DNA from: Babylonia areolata
Taxonomy: Eukaryota; Mollusca; Gastropoda; Neogastropoda; Buccinidae
Assembly (NCBI RefSeq): GCF_041734735.1
Contig: NC_134880.1
Span: forward strand, 32,447,330 to 32,511,329
Length of the DNA stretch: 64,000 nucleotides
Reading direction: 5' to 3'
Position numbers and translations under genes: made by a program. Positions within the stretch are counted from its first letter, which is position 1. Each line of letters starts with the position of its first letter. Shown here piece after piece: positions 1 through 11,065 of the stretch. Below the pieces are notes generated by a model. It had not been told where the DNA came from and ran no database searches. It was given only the letters and a program-made list of their open reading frames with translations.

Positions 1-185
1 CCATCATAACATCTCCACCATACAAAGCAAACATTATCGAGAAACAGGCAAAGACAACTTATTAAGGCCTTTCATCTCTTCTGGAGTACAGACCATCCGC
101 AACAGACCTCCACAATCCCTTATCCTAGCTCTGTTTGGCTTCAGGTAAGGCCCATCTTCTTGGTGTCTGTCTGAAGGTGTCTTCA

Positions 186-1613
186 TTAACCAGTAGAGTG
201 CCTATAAGACGTCAGCTGACGTCCTACAAAAAGTGTTGCCATAGTGCCTAAAAGACGTCCACTGACGTCCTGCATATGTTCCGATTTTTCCTTCATTGGA
301 ATTGGCTCAGTATCAGTATGGATACTGATAACGGTTCATTTCCCATAAACAGACTCTGAACAGTTAGTTTGATGTATCTGGATTACAAAAATACTATTTA
401 AATGAACATACATCAGGTAGAAGACACCTTTCTACTTGATAATAATTTGCTAACTGACCACGTGATACACACGTGGAAAAGGGGGTTGCATCATGTGCAA
501 AAAAGGCATTGAAAACTGTGTCCAGTAAAGCAAATAGTCACAGTCAGCAGATTTACACAATTCTGAAAGCTTTGCTTGTGGTAATGGACAGCTTTCGCTA
601 TGGAGAGGGATCTCTCTTGTCTGATGATTGGTTTGAAAACGTGGGTGATTGACGACAGTGATGAAACTGACAGCCAATTTGATGGTCCAATCAGACAGCG
701 TTTTTGAGCATGTGGCTATAACTGACAGAATATGTGCAGCAAGCATTGGAAGAAGGGGAGGAGAGGGAGAGGAGTGATGTGAGATGATAGGTCGAATGGC
801 AGCCATATGTCACGAAGGGGGCGTGGCTTTTGGGAACGCGTGTACTCACATTTCAATGCAGACTGTTGGATCAACTGCCAATGCTCCACGGTTTTCTCAA
901 AATGCAGGGTGGAACCTGCACTGGACGTGAAACACGTGCTTTTTGTTTTTCACGCATTTTTTCTTTTTTTCGCTGACTCAGCTGGCTGACTTGTTTGAAG
1001 CTGGATGCACAGCAGACACTTCAATCAGTCGGCCCACGTGCAACTTGAAAGGATTGACTATCATCAAAGAACTTCACCCTCTCACTTGTGAACGCTCTTG
1101 GCTGTCAAAAAGCTTGCCAGCTCAGCTTCTGAGCCCTTGATTGACTTTTTACGTTGACTGGACCCACCTTTGTCATTGTTGGGACAGTGATTTACTTACA
1201 TGTCTGCACGAGCTGTGCTTTTTTCTTCTTCTTTTTTTCTTTTTTTAACTTATGGCCTGTTTAAATTTTTTTCTACATGTATAATCTGACAATAGGCATG
1301 CTATTTCTAGCTGTATTTTGTTTCTTTTTCTTAATGGATGTCATTATGTAGAAGTGGAAATAGACTTTTTTGTTGCACAAAAACCATTATCTTGAGTTTA
1401 CATGCCTGAACAGTTGTCTACAATCAACTTAATGGGGGGCAGAATCTACACTCACTTTCATGCACAAAAACGTTTACTTTCTGTATTACCCACAGCTTTT
1501 GTGCTAGAATTCTTTGTGATTTATTACTCCCGAATCCTCAAAATTCCTTGGCAAGGCGAGAGCACTTTTTATTTTATTTTATTTTTTAATTCTCTGGCAC
1601 TCAGCTGGTGTTT
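186..1613 (+). mobile_element. TTAA-bounded non-autonomous DNA element, family A copy 1 (piggyBac-like)
   Basis: The left end reads TTAACCAGTAGAGTGCC (186-202). The right end, GGCACTCAGCTGG (1595-1607), is close to its reverse complement, so the element has short terminal inverted repeats and a TTAA-type target. Just inside the left end, a unit of about 46 bases occurs twice, each with a palindrome (208-223 perfect, 254-269 imperfect). No transposase is visible. A short acidic stretch after an ATG near 600 may be a decayed piggyBac N-terminus, but that is weak. Family relatives, recognised by shared sequence, lie at 35330-35885, 36770-37265, 42961-43345, 45845-46055 and 47695-53261. The exact right boundary is uncertain by a few bases. 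Confidence 0.6.
208..269. repeat. Duplicated subterminal palindromes of family A
   Basis: A perfect 16-base palindrome GACGTCAGCTGACGTC lies at 208-223. A second, imperfect copy, GACGTCCACTGACGTC, lies at 254-269. Each is preceded by GTGCCTA(T/A)AA, so the whole unit is a tandem duplication. Its place next to the terminal repeat suggests transposase-binding sites (inference). Confidence 0.7.
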
Positions 1614-1743
1614 CTCAGTCAGCCTATCTTTTTCCTGCCTTTGGCGGTTCCAAGTCAGAGCCAGAATGGTTATGCTTTATGACGATTTTCGTTGTACTGT
1701 TTGCTTAATCCATCCTCAGTTTCTTCTTCCAATTCCTTTCAGC

Positions 1744-2290
1744 TGACAATTGTGTCTTCTTCCATAGGTCGACATTGCTGATCTTGTGTTGTCAATAGAT
1801 CTGGAGGATTCTTCTCAGACAGCTGTTGATGAATATCGGCACTTTGTTGAATGTAGTCTCTTCCATCCTCCATCACCCAGTACCACACAGCAGCACACAC
1901 TTCACGTTGGAATTGAACACCCAAACATTTTTACAGCACTCTGGAGCTTCAGATGTTCATGAGCTGTATTAAGGCTGCTCTGGCCTTGACAATCCTTAAA
2001 TCTGCGTCGTCCTGCCTGTCGATGATGCTTCCAAGATAAGTGAATGATTCCATATCATCCAGTATCTTACCTTTGAGCGTGACTGGTTCAGCACTGGTTG
2101 TATTTGTTCTCATGATCTTCGTCTTGTCCCTGTAGATGCTGAGACCTACTTGAGGTGATGATGTGTCTGCTAGTACTGTGGTCTTATCCTGCATCTCCTG
2201 TTGGTTATGGGACAGCAAAGAAAGATCAACCGCAAAATCCACGTCATCCATCTGCTTCCATAGTGTCCATTGGTCTCGGATAGTTTCTTC
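1744..2290 (-). mobile_element. LINE fragment, reverse transcriptase C-terminal part
   Basis: On the minus strand, the peptide QWTLWKQMDDVDFAVDLSLL followed by LSHNQQEMQDKTT and FTYLGSIID is the typical RT palm-to-thumb stretch of an APE-type non-LTR retrotransposon. The catalytic FADD box reads FAVD here. The match continues past the end of the 100-residue frame (1949-2251) in other frames down to about 1747 (VFNSNVKCVLL, FINSCLRRIL), so at least one frameshift is present. The copy is truncated at both ends. The clade is not assigned. Confidence 0.75.
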
Positions 2291-2346
2291 TCTATTCTGT
2301 TAATGTTTTCAGAATACAATTAACGGCAAGTTGGAATAAAAACACA

Positions 2347-2827
2347 TGTGACCAAGTGCGCTATGCTTGCTCCAAAACTGCTCACACACGAGCTACATCA
2401 GACGACGTTTTTCCCTCCTTACCCTAGTAAATCAGCTTAGCCTCAACCACTGTAACTGCACTATTAAATGTATTAGGAATGTCATTTGATGTCAGTGTTT
2501 GGTCTTCACACATATGCAATACCAATTTGTAATCTTTCCATGTAATATGTATACATGTGCTTTATTATTCACTTGTGCCGACATGTTGTGCCAATAACAT
2601 TTATTTGTGTCATTCCAGGCACTGTCTTCTTCTCTTCTATTCTTCTTTACTTCTCCTTTAGTTTATAACTATTGTAAATAAAACAATAGAAAAACCCATT
2701 TGTGACTGGCCTCTATATGTTCCTGGCCTGTGCACGGGAATTCTTCTCGACTATCCTTTCATTCAATCATCATTTAGTTAAGTCTTTTGTGCCGTACCCT
2801 TATAGAACCACTCGGTAAACGGCCACA
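2347..2827 (+). repeat. 5' LTR of the Ty3-like relic
   Basis: It begins TGTGACCAAGTGCGC and ends ACGGCCACA. The sequence from about 2428 onward matches the last 400 bases of the long LTR at 5116-7094 almost base for base. A GT-rich stretch with AATAAA at about 2678-2683 suggests the polyadenylation region. The following GTGGCGTCGCCGACAG is the expected place for a primer-binding site, but the tRNA is not assigned. Confidence 0.75.
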
Positions 2828-3132
2828 AAAGTGGCGTCGCCGACAGAATTTTGATCCATAACAAAATAGATCCAATTATCCCCTTTAAGGTTTCAATTCT
2901 TTTATCAAAATTCAATCCATCTCTAAACCACAGCCCTTTACCACCAAGTGTACTTTGTTACAACTTGGCGCTGTGAGCAAAGGATGTGCTAATTCTTCAA
3001 TATCTCTTAATAAATCACAGCTTCTAGCCAAGCTATACTCCATCACATACTTGGCGCTGTGAGCCAGGACTGTACAGGGACAAGAGGTTGTACTAACAGT
3101 CACATAGGGATAGTCTAACATAGGAGAAGACA

Positions 3133-4094
3133 GTGCAGCAGGTACATCAAGTCCACGAGAAGAGTCATCGTCCCATCAAGATGGCTTCATCCGAGTTCCT
3201 GCCCAAACTCCCGACGCTGTCCGGTGAGGAAAGCAGCATAGGAGTCGACGACTTCGTCCAGGAGGCCAGACTGATACTACAGCTACAGCCCCTGGATGAC
3301 GTGACAGCCTCTCTCTGGCTGATCTCATTCCTTGCGGGCCGATGTTGCCAGCAGATCGTCAGGCTGCCGGCAACACAAGTGAACACCCCAGCCAAGATCC
3401 TTACGGTTCTTGAAGAGAACTGGGGAGATCAGCGAGACGCCACTGACCTTGCCACTGCATTCTTCAACAGACAGCAGCAGCCCAAGGAGACGGTGACCGA
3501 CTACGCAACCCATCTTCGGTACCTGTGGACCAAGGTCAACAGGGCTGAAGATGGGGTGATGCAGGTGCCAGCGACCATCCTCCGTGACGCCTTCGCCAGA
3601 AGTCTTCAGCCAGCTGCACTCAGGCGCGATGTCAGGTGCTTCATACGAGACCACCCTGACACCACCTTCGAGGCAGCTAAGAAGGAGGCCCAGCGATGGC
3701 TGAGGGAGGACAGCCACACCTACAACACCTGCCCTGGCGTAGACAACACCACTGTTGTCCGCCTGGAAGCCCAGCTGGCCACGCTCGCAGCTGAAAACAT
3801 CAGCTGCAGTCACCCATGCCAGCACACGGCCCACATCCTCCAAAACCTGTGCTTCATCCTCAACGCTGTGCTGCTGACCGCACCCCAGACCCTCCACACT
3901 GTGTCTGGTGTGAGAGGTCTGGCCACACAGAGCACCAGTGTCGCCACAAGCGACGCTACAAGGCCAGGCGACAGAATGCTGACCACCAGCCTGCAGCTCT
4001 AGCCCACAACCAGTGTGTCGCTCCTACACACACTGAGCAACCTGGACCAACCCCAACTCCAGCTCCAAACCAGCGACGCAGGAGACGCCGATAA
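3133..4094 (+). pseudogene. Retrotransposon gag remnant
   Basis: The main reading frame spans 3133-4002. A likely start is the second methionine at 3181 (MASSEFLPKLPTL). Residues such as DDFVQEARLILQL, FFNRQQQPKETVTDYATHL and DAFARSLQP fit the retrotransposon gag (capsid) family. A zinc knuckle of the form CX2CX4HX4C (CVWCERSGHTEHQC) is readable near 3900-3945, followed by an arginine-rich tail. It is a fossil part of the LTR relic and not a host gene. Confidence 0.75.
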
Positions 4095-5115
4095 AGACGG
4101 AGGCGCCACAGCACCACACTTGATGCTGTGGTCCCACGGGTGCCCCCACCTGTAGTTAGCCCCACGCAGCAGAGGCATGACCAACAACAACTACCTGCTG
4201 TCACGCTGACTCACCCGGTCCCACTGCACCACCAGGACAGCAAGGTGTCACACTCTGACACTGTCACTGATACCGATAGTGACAGTGGTATGTGGCTGAC
4301 CAGGCCCATGCATCCACCCAGGACATCAATCCTGCAAGCTGCACCAGAACCGCCTCCACTACCACCAGATCCCACCCCTAGGCAATCCACACAACTGGCA
4401 TCCAAGGCACCACTGAGTTTGTGATGAGACTGGTGATGATAAAAATATCTAAAAGCCAGGACATTGACACTGCAAATGAACAGTCATTATGCTGACACAT
4501 GTTTTCATTTTTAATTCTTGCTAAGCTGAAACAGTGCTAATATGTTATTTTTCATATCATTCCTGTTCATGCTGTAATTTTGTTTTCATTTCAGATATTT
4601 CTGCATAATTCATGTTTTATGTTTTTATTTTCTTCTTGCTTGACCTGTGATCTAGCTTGTCATAAGGTTTTGGCAATGCAAAGTATATTTATGAACATGC
4701 TACAATAATTCATGCTATAATCTATGCTATTATACATGTATGACTCTACATGTGCATCTGACAGTGATATGATACACAGATTGATAGGCACACAAATGAA
4801 TGCTTTCAAACTTCATAGTGTATTTACCTAATTGGGACCCCTTCTCTATATCAAACTCTTCAAAGTTAAGTTAGGATGCATTCAACTAAGTCCAAATCCA
4901 TAACTTAACCTGGCTAAAGCCACTTTGAATATAGAGGTAGGGTATTGTTCCTAAGAATGTTGCAGTCATTTCACATTCACTTAGCTATCGCTTATCAGCT
5001 AAATTATCTCCCTTTACCTGATCAATAATTCTTGTTGATGCTCAGCTAAGCCTGCTCACAAGAATTACTTTTAATTAACCATTGCGGACGATGGATTTCA
5101 AAAGATGGGGGGAGA
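4095..5115 (+). other. Internal region of the LTR relic without recognisable pol
   Basis: The first 340 bases are GC-rich and proline-coding. The rest is AT-rich and carries no conserved enzyme motif in any frame that I can see. It ends in the polypurine tract AAAGATGGGGGGAGA. Confidence 0.6.
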
Positions 5116-7094
5116 TGTGACCAAGCGCGCTATGCTTGCTCCAAAACTGCTCACACACGAACTACATCAGTTGACGTTTTTCCCTCCTTACCCGCGCCCA
5201 GAATGTGTGACGTCACTCCGCTTACATCATTTGGTCCTCTTCACCAGACAGCCTACTCACGGCTCGCCCAGTGTCGCATCGCTGTACGTCATTGGCTGAG
5301 CGGAAACTTGTGTTTCTGTTCCACCATAATTAATTAATAACTCTTTTGTCAGATCAGTAAACTACAAGTATTATATACTGGCAGAATCGTCGCAATTCTA
5401 TCTTTAAATTTATTCCATTTATGTTTGCCTACGTTAAAACGATTTAACGCAGTTTGTAATTTTCAGTGACGAGCAAAAACTGACCCTGTTCAGGTGACTT
5501 AAATTAAGATTATAAATTCATCTTAAATAATCAACACTTCATTTTATATTCATTATAAAGTAGGTGTTGAGCTATTTCTTTTGCAACTTATCCAACGTAA
5601 ATCGGTTCAGGAATCATTTAGAAATCTGTCACTGAACACCTTGTCAGAAGCACAGTTTTTGTCAGATTTGGCCACATTAGTGACGATCTGTTTGCAGCCC
5701 ACGTGACGGTCTTTGCGGTCCGCTTAACTTGCATAAATTGGCGCAGTGAGTGATGAGTGGTCATTTTCATACCTGGTCAGTCATCTGACCAGAGCTCTCT
5801 CTCTCTCTCTCTCTTGCTGTGTTGCGGGCAGTGTGAGTCTGTGTCGTGTGTGTTCTCACAACGGCTAACATCTCGCTACGTATCGCCATAAGTACTAGTG
5901 TGTAGAATGTGTTGATTTGTAATTGTATTATTCGACAAAGTACTTGTGTTCATATGATTATGTTCAGTTATTGCTTTGTTCAGTTAATTCTTTGTTCAGT
6001 TATTGCTTTGACATGTTAGTCACAGCTCAGCTATGATTGATTTACAAAATAACCATGTCGTCATATGTTCGTAGCAGTGTTCCATTTGATTCTTTTTTAA
6101 CGTCAGTCAGTGACGTCTCGGGACACAGCTAGTTTGTTCCAGAATGTTCCAGTGGATGACGCATTCTTTCTCATCTGCTGTCACTGATGAAGGTTAGGTT
6201 ACTGATCCCCGCTTCAGCAGAGGTGATTTAAATGTTGATTACAAGCTTAGCTATGTTCATATTTGGCTTTGATGCAACGGATAACTAGTGAGTGCATAAA
6301 GTTCATTCACCACTTAAGCCATGATGGTTCTTCACTTACTATCTGGTCTATCAGTTTGCCAGTATAATATCAAAGCCACTGATTCTATTGTCTTGTTTGT
6401 TATTCAGGTATTATCTTACATGCTGATATCAGTTGTACTGCTACAGTGTGCTCAGTACTCTAAGATGTGTGTAGTATTCTGTTGAGGTGATTATATGATA
6501 GCGTTGGATTAATATCAGTTATTGGTTAAAACCACCTGATATGTATCAGTCTGTTCATTGTAATTTAGTTGTCATGCTCTCTCCTATACAGTTTACTCCA
6601 GTATAGTGCTACATGATAAACTGATTCATTTGAGTCACTTTGGCACAGTATAAGCTTTACCTAATCTATACTGTCAGTGTACCTCTAGTAAATCAGCTTA
6701 GCCTCAACCACTGTAACTGCACTATTTAAATGTATTAGGAATGTCATTTGATGTCAGTGTTTGGTCTTCACACATATGCAATACCAATTGGTAATCTTTC
6801 CATGTAATATGTATACATGTGCTTTATTATTCACTTGTGCCAACATGTTGTGCTAATGACATTTATTTGTGTCATTCCAGGCACTGTCTTCTTCTGTTCT
6901 ATTCTTCTTTATTTCTTCTCCTTTAGTTTATAATTATTGTAAATAAAACAATAGAAAAACCCATTTATGACTGGCCTCTATATGTTCCTGGCCTGTGCAC
7001 GGGAATTCTTCTCGACTATCCTTTCATTCAATCATCATTAAAGTTAAGTCTTTTGTGCCGTACCCGTATAGAACCACTCGGTACACGGCCACAC
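5116..7094 (+). repeat. 3' LTR of the Ty3-like relic (long form, ~2 kb)
   Basis: It begins TGTGACCAAGCGCGC directly after the polypurine tract and ends CACGGCCACA. It contains a (CT)n tract at about 5793-5814. Near its end the sequence matches the 5' LTR. At almost 2 kb it is long for a Ty3-like element. The inverted copies at 8589-9849 and 24253-30228 have comparable layouts. Confidence 0.75.
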
Positions 7095-7222
7095 ACAAAA
7101 CAGGTAGTTTTGCCTGACACCAGACCTGAAACTGTCCTATGAATGACTGTGGATGACTGGAACTCATTCGGCAAGGAAGACTTATTCCAGGAAAAAAAAC
7201 GTCACCCAAGCAGAAGAGCAGC

Positions 7223-7400
7223 ACGGTTGAGACTATGAAGAAATCTGGAAGAATACTGGAAGAGTTGAATGAGGAAGAAGATGATTGGTCCTATTTAATA
7301 TGTCGTCAGCCATACAGTATCACCAGTCATCGAGATGTGTGGGTACAGCAACTCATGTGCTTCCAATGGACGCATGAAGAATGCGCCCATAGATTTGTCC
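7223..7400 (+). pseudogene. Possible C-terminal scrap of a pogo/Tigger-like transposase
   Basis: The frame 7235-7483 contains EDDWSYLICRQPYS and then WVQQLMCFQWTHEECAH. Pogo-like DDE transposases and relatives often end in a treble-clef-like module with the pattern W..C..C, W.QC..C..W.HE.C. Here one of the expected cysteines is glutamine or leucine and the rest of the protein is absent. It could equally be a chance resemblance, so confidence is low. Confidence 0.3.
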
Positions 7401-7761
7401 AGCTTGTCTGCCCTACTGCAATTTTAGTAACACTGATTGGTTTGCAAACCTGCATTCTCAAACTTGAACAGAGAGAGACATAATATAGACAGACAGAGAG
7501 GGACGAGGAGGTTTGCAACCAGTTTTGTTCATTATTTTCATTGTAGAATTTGCTTTTGACGTGATAAAAAAGAATTGCCAAGACTACAAGAGAGAGTGTG
7601 CTTATGTAGTTACTGGAAGTGGAGTGATAAGCGGCTGAAAGAGAGAAGGGTGTGTGACAGTGAATGAGAGAGAGAGAGAGAGTAATGAATAAAGCTGTAA
7701 TCATTGCCAGTTTACTGAAGTTGCCCAGTTACACTGTAAATCATGTAAATGCAAAGCGATT

Positions 7762-7877
7762 TATACCTTTTTAGGTATGAAGTTTGTTAATAGATTGAGG
7801 GGCAAAACGCCCGAAATGTGGGGGCAAAACATCTACGCTAGGCTCTTTGCCCCTCGCGTGAGGGTGTTTTGCCCTTT
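7762..7877. repeat. Compact inverted repeat built from GGGGCAAAAC motifs
   Basis: GGGGCAAAACGCCCG (7799-7813) faces GGGTGTTTTGCCCTTT (7862-7877). An inner pair, GGGGGCAAAACATC (7820-7833) and CTTTGCCCCT (7845-7854), lies between them. A smaller palindrome, TACCTTTTTAGGTA, precedes it. The 80-base unit could fold into a stable hairpin. It may be a MITE relic, and no target duplication was found. Confidence 0.55.
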
Positions 7878-7940
7878 TTTTAGTTGATCACCTCTTAGGA
7901 AAAATTGTTTCAATTTTCGATTGCTTGGGATATGTTGTAG

Positions 7941-8010
7941 TGTGTGTGTGGGGGGGGGAGGGGGGGGGGGGCGGAGGGGGGGGGGGGGGTTAGGGGGGGG
8001 GGGGGGGGCT
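7941..8010 (+). repeat. Long interrupted poly-G tract
   Basis: After a short (TG)n stretch there are runs of 9 to about 17 G interrupted by single A, C or TTA. The tract has strong G-quadruplex potential. Its exact length is error-prone in sequencing. Confidence 0.8.
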
Positions 8011-8220
8011 CTTGCTCCGAATTACTTATATAACTCTTTGCCAGTGAAAAAGTTGTCGCATGTGACATTTCTCCCTGATCGAAGACAGGAGTCACGAGGT
8101 CAGTGACAACATTCCTTGCCAGTCATCTGGACAATTCTATCGGGCACCATTGCTGCAAAAGGATCAGTTTCATCATCTACCTTCCGCTTGAAACTGAACA
8201 CATCCACACTATATAGTTCT

Positions 8221-8588
8221 TTTTTTTTTTTTTTTTTAATGAACAGAATACATGAACATAATAAGGGCATTATACATTAAATTACACATATGTTACGAAA
8301 CATAAGGTGGTAATATATCAAAATAAAGAGGCTGGTCTTTCACATTTCGCCTTCCAAAACAACGCACCAAATACAAAATCAGCAAATTGTGCATTCAATA
8401 ACAGTACACATTTTGTTAGTGAAAAAAAAAAATCTTCAACCCTTTACTGGAACACACAATATAGTTCTTAGTCCTTCTCTTGAACACATAATAACACATA
8501 ATATATGGTGCACACACATGCACACACACACATACACACACACACATATATATATACACACATATATATAAATATATATATATATATA
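8221..8588. repeat. Poly-T, (CA)n and (TA)n low-complexity stretch
   Basis: It holds a T run of about 18 at 8221-8239, AT-rich unassigned sequence, then (CA)n at about 8509-8545 and (TA)n at about 8546-8588, which directly abuts an LTR relic. Confidence 0.8.
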
Positions 8589-8875
8589 TGTAGTCGTGTT
8601 ATGAGCCGAGTGGTTTATTATAAAAGGGGATGGTACAAAAGAACTAAATGAATGATTTACTGAACGATTTAGTAGAAAAGAATCCCCGTGCAGGCCAGGA
8701 ACATGTAGAGGCTAGTCACAAAAGGGTTTTCTATTGTTTTATTTACAATATTTATGAGAAGATAAGAGAAAAGATAAAGAGAATAGAGAAAACAAAGATG
8801 AGAAGAAGAGGAAAACAAAGAGAATAGCCGAAAACAGTGTAAGTGATACGTAGCGAGATCTTGGCCTCTGGGACA

Positions 8876-8916
<41 letters not shown>

Positions 8917-9890
8917 TTGCAACACAGCAAGAGAGAGAGAGAGAGAGAGCAGGCTCTAGCCAGTGACTGGCCGGGTAGAAAAGTGACCAGTGATCACCCA
9001 CTCCGTCTACTTATGCAAGTTAAGCGAACTGCACTGATACTAGTGTGGCCCGTGAAGCGAATCGGCTCATATCCCCCTAGATTTGATTAGCATTGTGTCT
9101 GTGAAAGGCAGTGTTGAGTAATAGATTTCTAAATGATTCCTGAACCAATTTACGTCGGATAGGTCGCAAAAGAAGGAGCTCAACACCTAATTTCTAATGA
9201 GTACAAAATGAAGTGCTGATTGTTTAAGATGAATTTATAATATTAATTTAAGTCACCTGAAAAGGGTCAGTTTTAGCAAGCTCATCACGGAAAATTACAA
9301 GCTGCGTTAAATCAGTTTAACGTAAGCAAACATAAATGGAATAAATTTAAAGATGGAATTGCGATGATTCTGCCAGTATATTTATACTTCTAGTTTACTG
9401 ATCCAGCAAAAGAGATATTAATTAAATACGCTGCAACACATTCACAAACAAAAGTTTCCGCTCAGCCAATGACGTACAGCAAACTGGTCGAGGATTGGGT
9501 TGTCGGGATGAGGACAAAATGAAATAAGCTTTGTGTCAGTTGAAATCTTTACACTGACGAACGGTTAAACTAAAATCAAGTATGCTTCTAACTGATTTAA
9601 GTGTGTGTGTAAGCAGAACAAATATAATATTACAATTTACAGTAAGCGATACAGCGACTTGATTTAATAGATGATTAGGGAATAGGTTTAAAATGAGCTT
9701 TACATCAAACCGGAAATGGCGTCACACATTCTGCGCGGGTCATTGAAGACCGGCAAGTTAGTTGCGAAAACAGCATCTGATATACAGCTTGTGCGTGAAG
9801 CAGTATCTGAAGCCTAAGAGCGCTATCTGAAGCTAAGCGCTTGGCTACATCTCCCCCCACCTTTTGAAATCCATCATCCGCGATGGTTAA
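8589..9890 (-). mobile_element. Inverted LTR relic with a scrap of internal sequence
   Basis: Read on the minus strand, 9849-8589 is an LTR of the same family as 5116-7094. It begins TGTAGCCAAGCGC, ends near GACTACA, and shares the GTAAATAAAACAATAGAAAA stretch. Upstream (9850-9890), the polypurine tract and about 25 further bases match the internal end of the relic at 5080-5115. It contains (CA)n and (GA)n tracts at about 8880-8949. A TTAA element abuts it at 9891, probably inserted into the TTAATTAA of its internal sequence. The element is broken, with no coding part left. Confidence 0.7.
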
Positions 9891-10864
9891 TTAACCCTAT
9901 TACCGCGTACCTCAGCTGGGTGGATTTTCGCCTCACACGAGGTGTTCAGTGGCCGCGTGTAGCTTGGAAACGGGCTACTTTTAGTATTTTTCAAGAGGAA
10001 ATTTGTTACCTTTCATTACAGATTCAGCATAAGTGTTTGGTATCACTCGATAAAAGAATCTTTCATCTATCACACTGTTGTGTTTCTGTTACTGTTTTCT
10101 TCCTCTTTTGTATTAGCCATGCAAGGAAACAAAGACACCCAACGTGGAAAAAAAGGAAAACTTATAATCTACACAAAACGTACCGAAGAATGTGTCAAAA
10201 CATCAGGTAATAATGTAATAATAAAATGTTTCACTCACCTCAAGCATCCAGAGAGGTAATATTGAAAAATAATGTAAAATTCAGCTTCACACACAAGCAC
10301 AAAACAAAAGAAGATGATGGGAAGCACACACTGTCACTTTTGGCGCAGAATTGTCTCCTCACTGAAGATTCACAAACTGACAAAGTTTGTTTTGCTGTTC
10401 TGTTCAGTTTCTGTCAGTCCGAAAATAGCCCACAAAGTCAGAATCATAAACAGAATTATGTGTGTGTGTGTTTGTAAGAGAGGGAGAGAGGGTGGAGTTA
10501 GTTTTCCGTGTAGTCCTTTTTCGTATGGTAGTCCCTGAAACATGTGGAAATGCACAATGCCACATCGCACAATAGGCAATAAAAGTTGGTCATGGGGCGT
10601 TTGTTTTTCAAGTCTTTGGCTGTGGCACCACGCTTCTTCATTTTTTGGTAACAGACGTGACAGTTCTTTCTGGGTTTTAATTTTTGCTGTCTTCTCTGTA
10701 GACTAGTAGGCGGCAGCTCAGCGGGGAAGTGTCGGCCCTTCAGTCTGAAGGTGGGCAGTCTGAAGGTGGGCAGCCTGGGTCCGGCAGCAGCAGGAGGAGG
10801 AGGTGCAACGTCAGTGGGAGGAAGGTCCAAGAGCAGAGACTTGATCACCTCTTCTAGAGACATC
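9891..10864 (-). mobile_element. piggyBac element remnant with transposase C-terminus
   Basis: The left end reads TTAACCCTATTACCGCGTACC, a typical piggyBac-type terminus (TTAA target, CCC start). On the minus strand a transposase C-terminal region follows (10498-10864). No matching right terminus was found before the LINE at 11066. A (TG)n/(GC)n tract at 10870-10900 marks where the coding similarity stops. The element is incomplete. Confidence 0.6.
10498..10864 (-). pseudogene. piggyBac transposase, C-terminal Cys-rich domain
   Basis: The minus-strand frame contains RKNCHVCYQKMKKRG, then NFYCLLCDVALCISTCFRDY and HTKKDY at the carboxy end. This is the CxxC...CxxC...C..CF..YHT.KDY module that closes piggyBac transposases and PGBD proteins. 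The preceding LPTFRLKGRHFPAEL fits the usual lead-in. Most of the transposase, including the catalytic aspartates, is absent. A duplicated LPTFR unit shows a small internal duplication. Confidence 0.7.
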
Positions 10865-10870
10865 TTCAAT

Positions 10871-10901
<31 letters not shown>

Positions 10902-11065
10902 TTTGCTAACTTAACCAAACACTGTCACCCATATGTATGACATACAGAGAAGCTGGATGAATATTATTGTGATGCCCCTGTATGTTTATTTATTTATTTA
11001 TTTGATCATTTATCATTTACTTACTTTTGTTACTTCCGATTTATAAACTTTGTTTTCTTGTTTAT

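Larger units (their letters stand above)
2347..7094 (+). mobile_element. LTR retrotransposon relic (Ty3-like), gag kept, pol not seen
   Basis: Two direct repeats starting TGTGACCAAG and ending GGCCACA bound the element: 2347-2827 and 5116-7094. The 5' LTR is a much shorter form than the nearly 2-kb 3' LTR. A purine-rich tract directly precedes the 3' LTR (about 5100-5115), as expected for a polypurine tract. A gag reading frame follows the 5' LTR. No protease, reverse transcriptase or integrase is recognisable, so the element is broken and could not have moved on its own. Relatives of the LTR lie at 8589-9849, 24253-30228 and 34530-34828. The Ty3 assignment rests on the gag type and the zinc knuckle. 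Confidence 0.75.

Noticed and set aside
450-1140. Small frames at 450-806, 807-989 and 943-1140
   Set aside because: They lie inside family A and are not kept in the second copy at 52080-52490.
3165-3897. Antisense frames over the gag region
   Set aside because: They are shadow frames of the GC-rich gag sequence.
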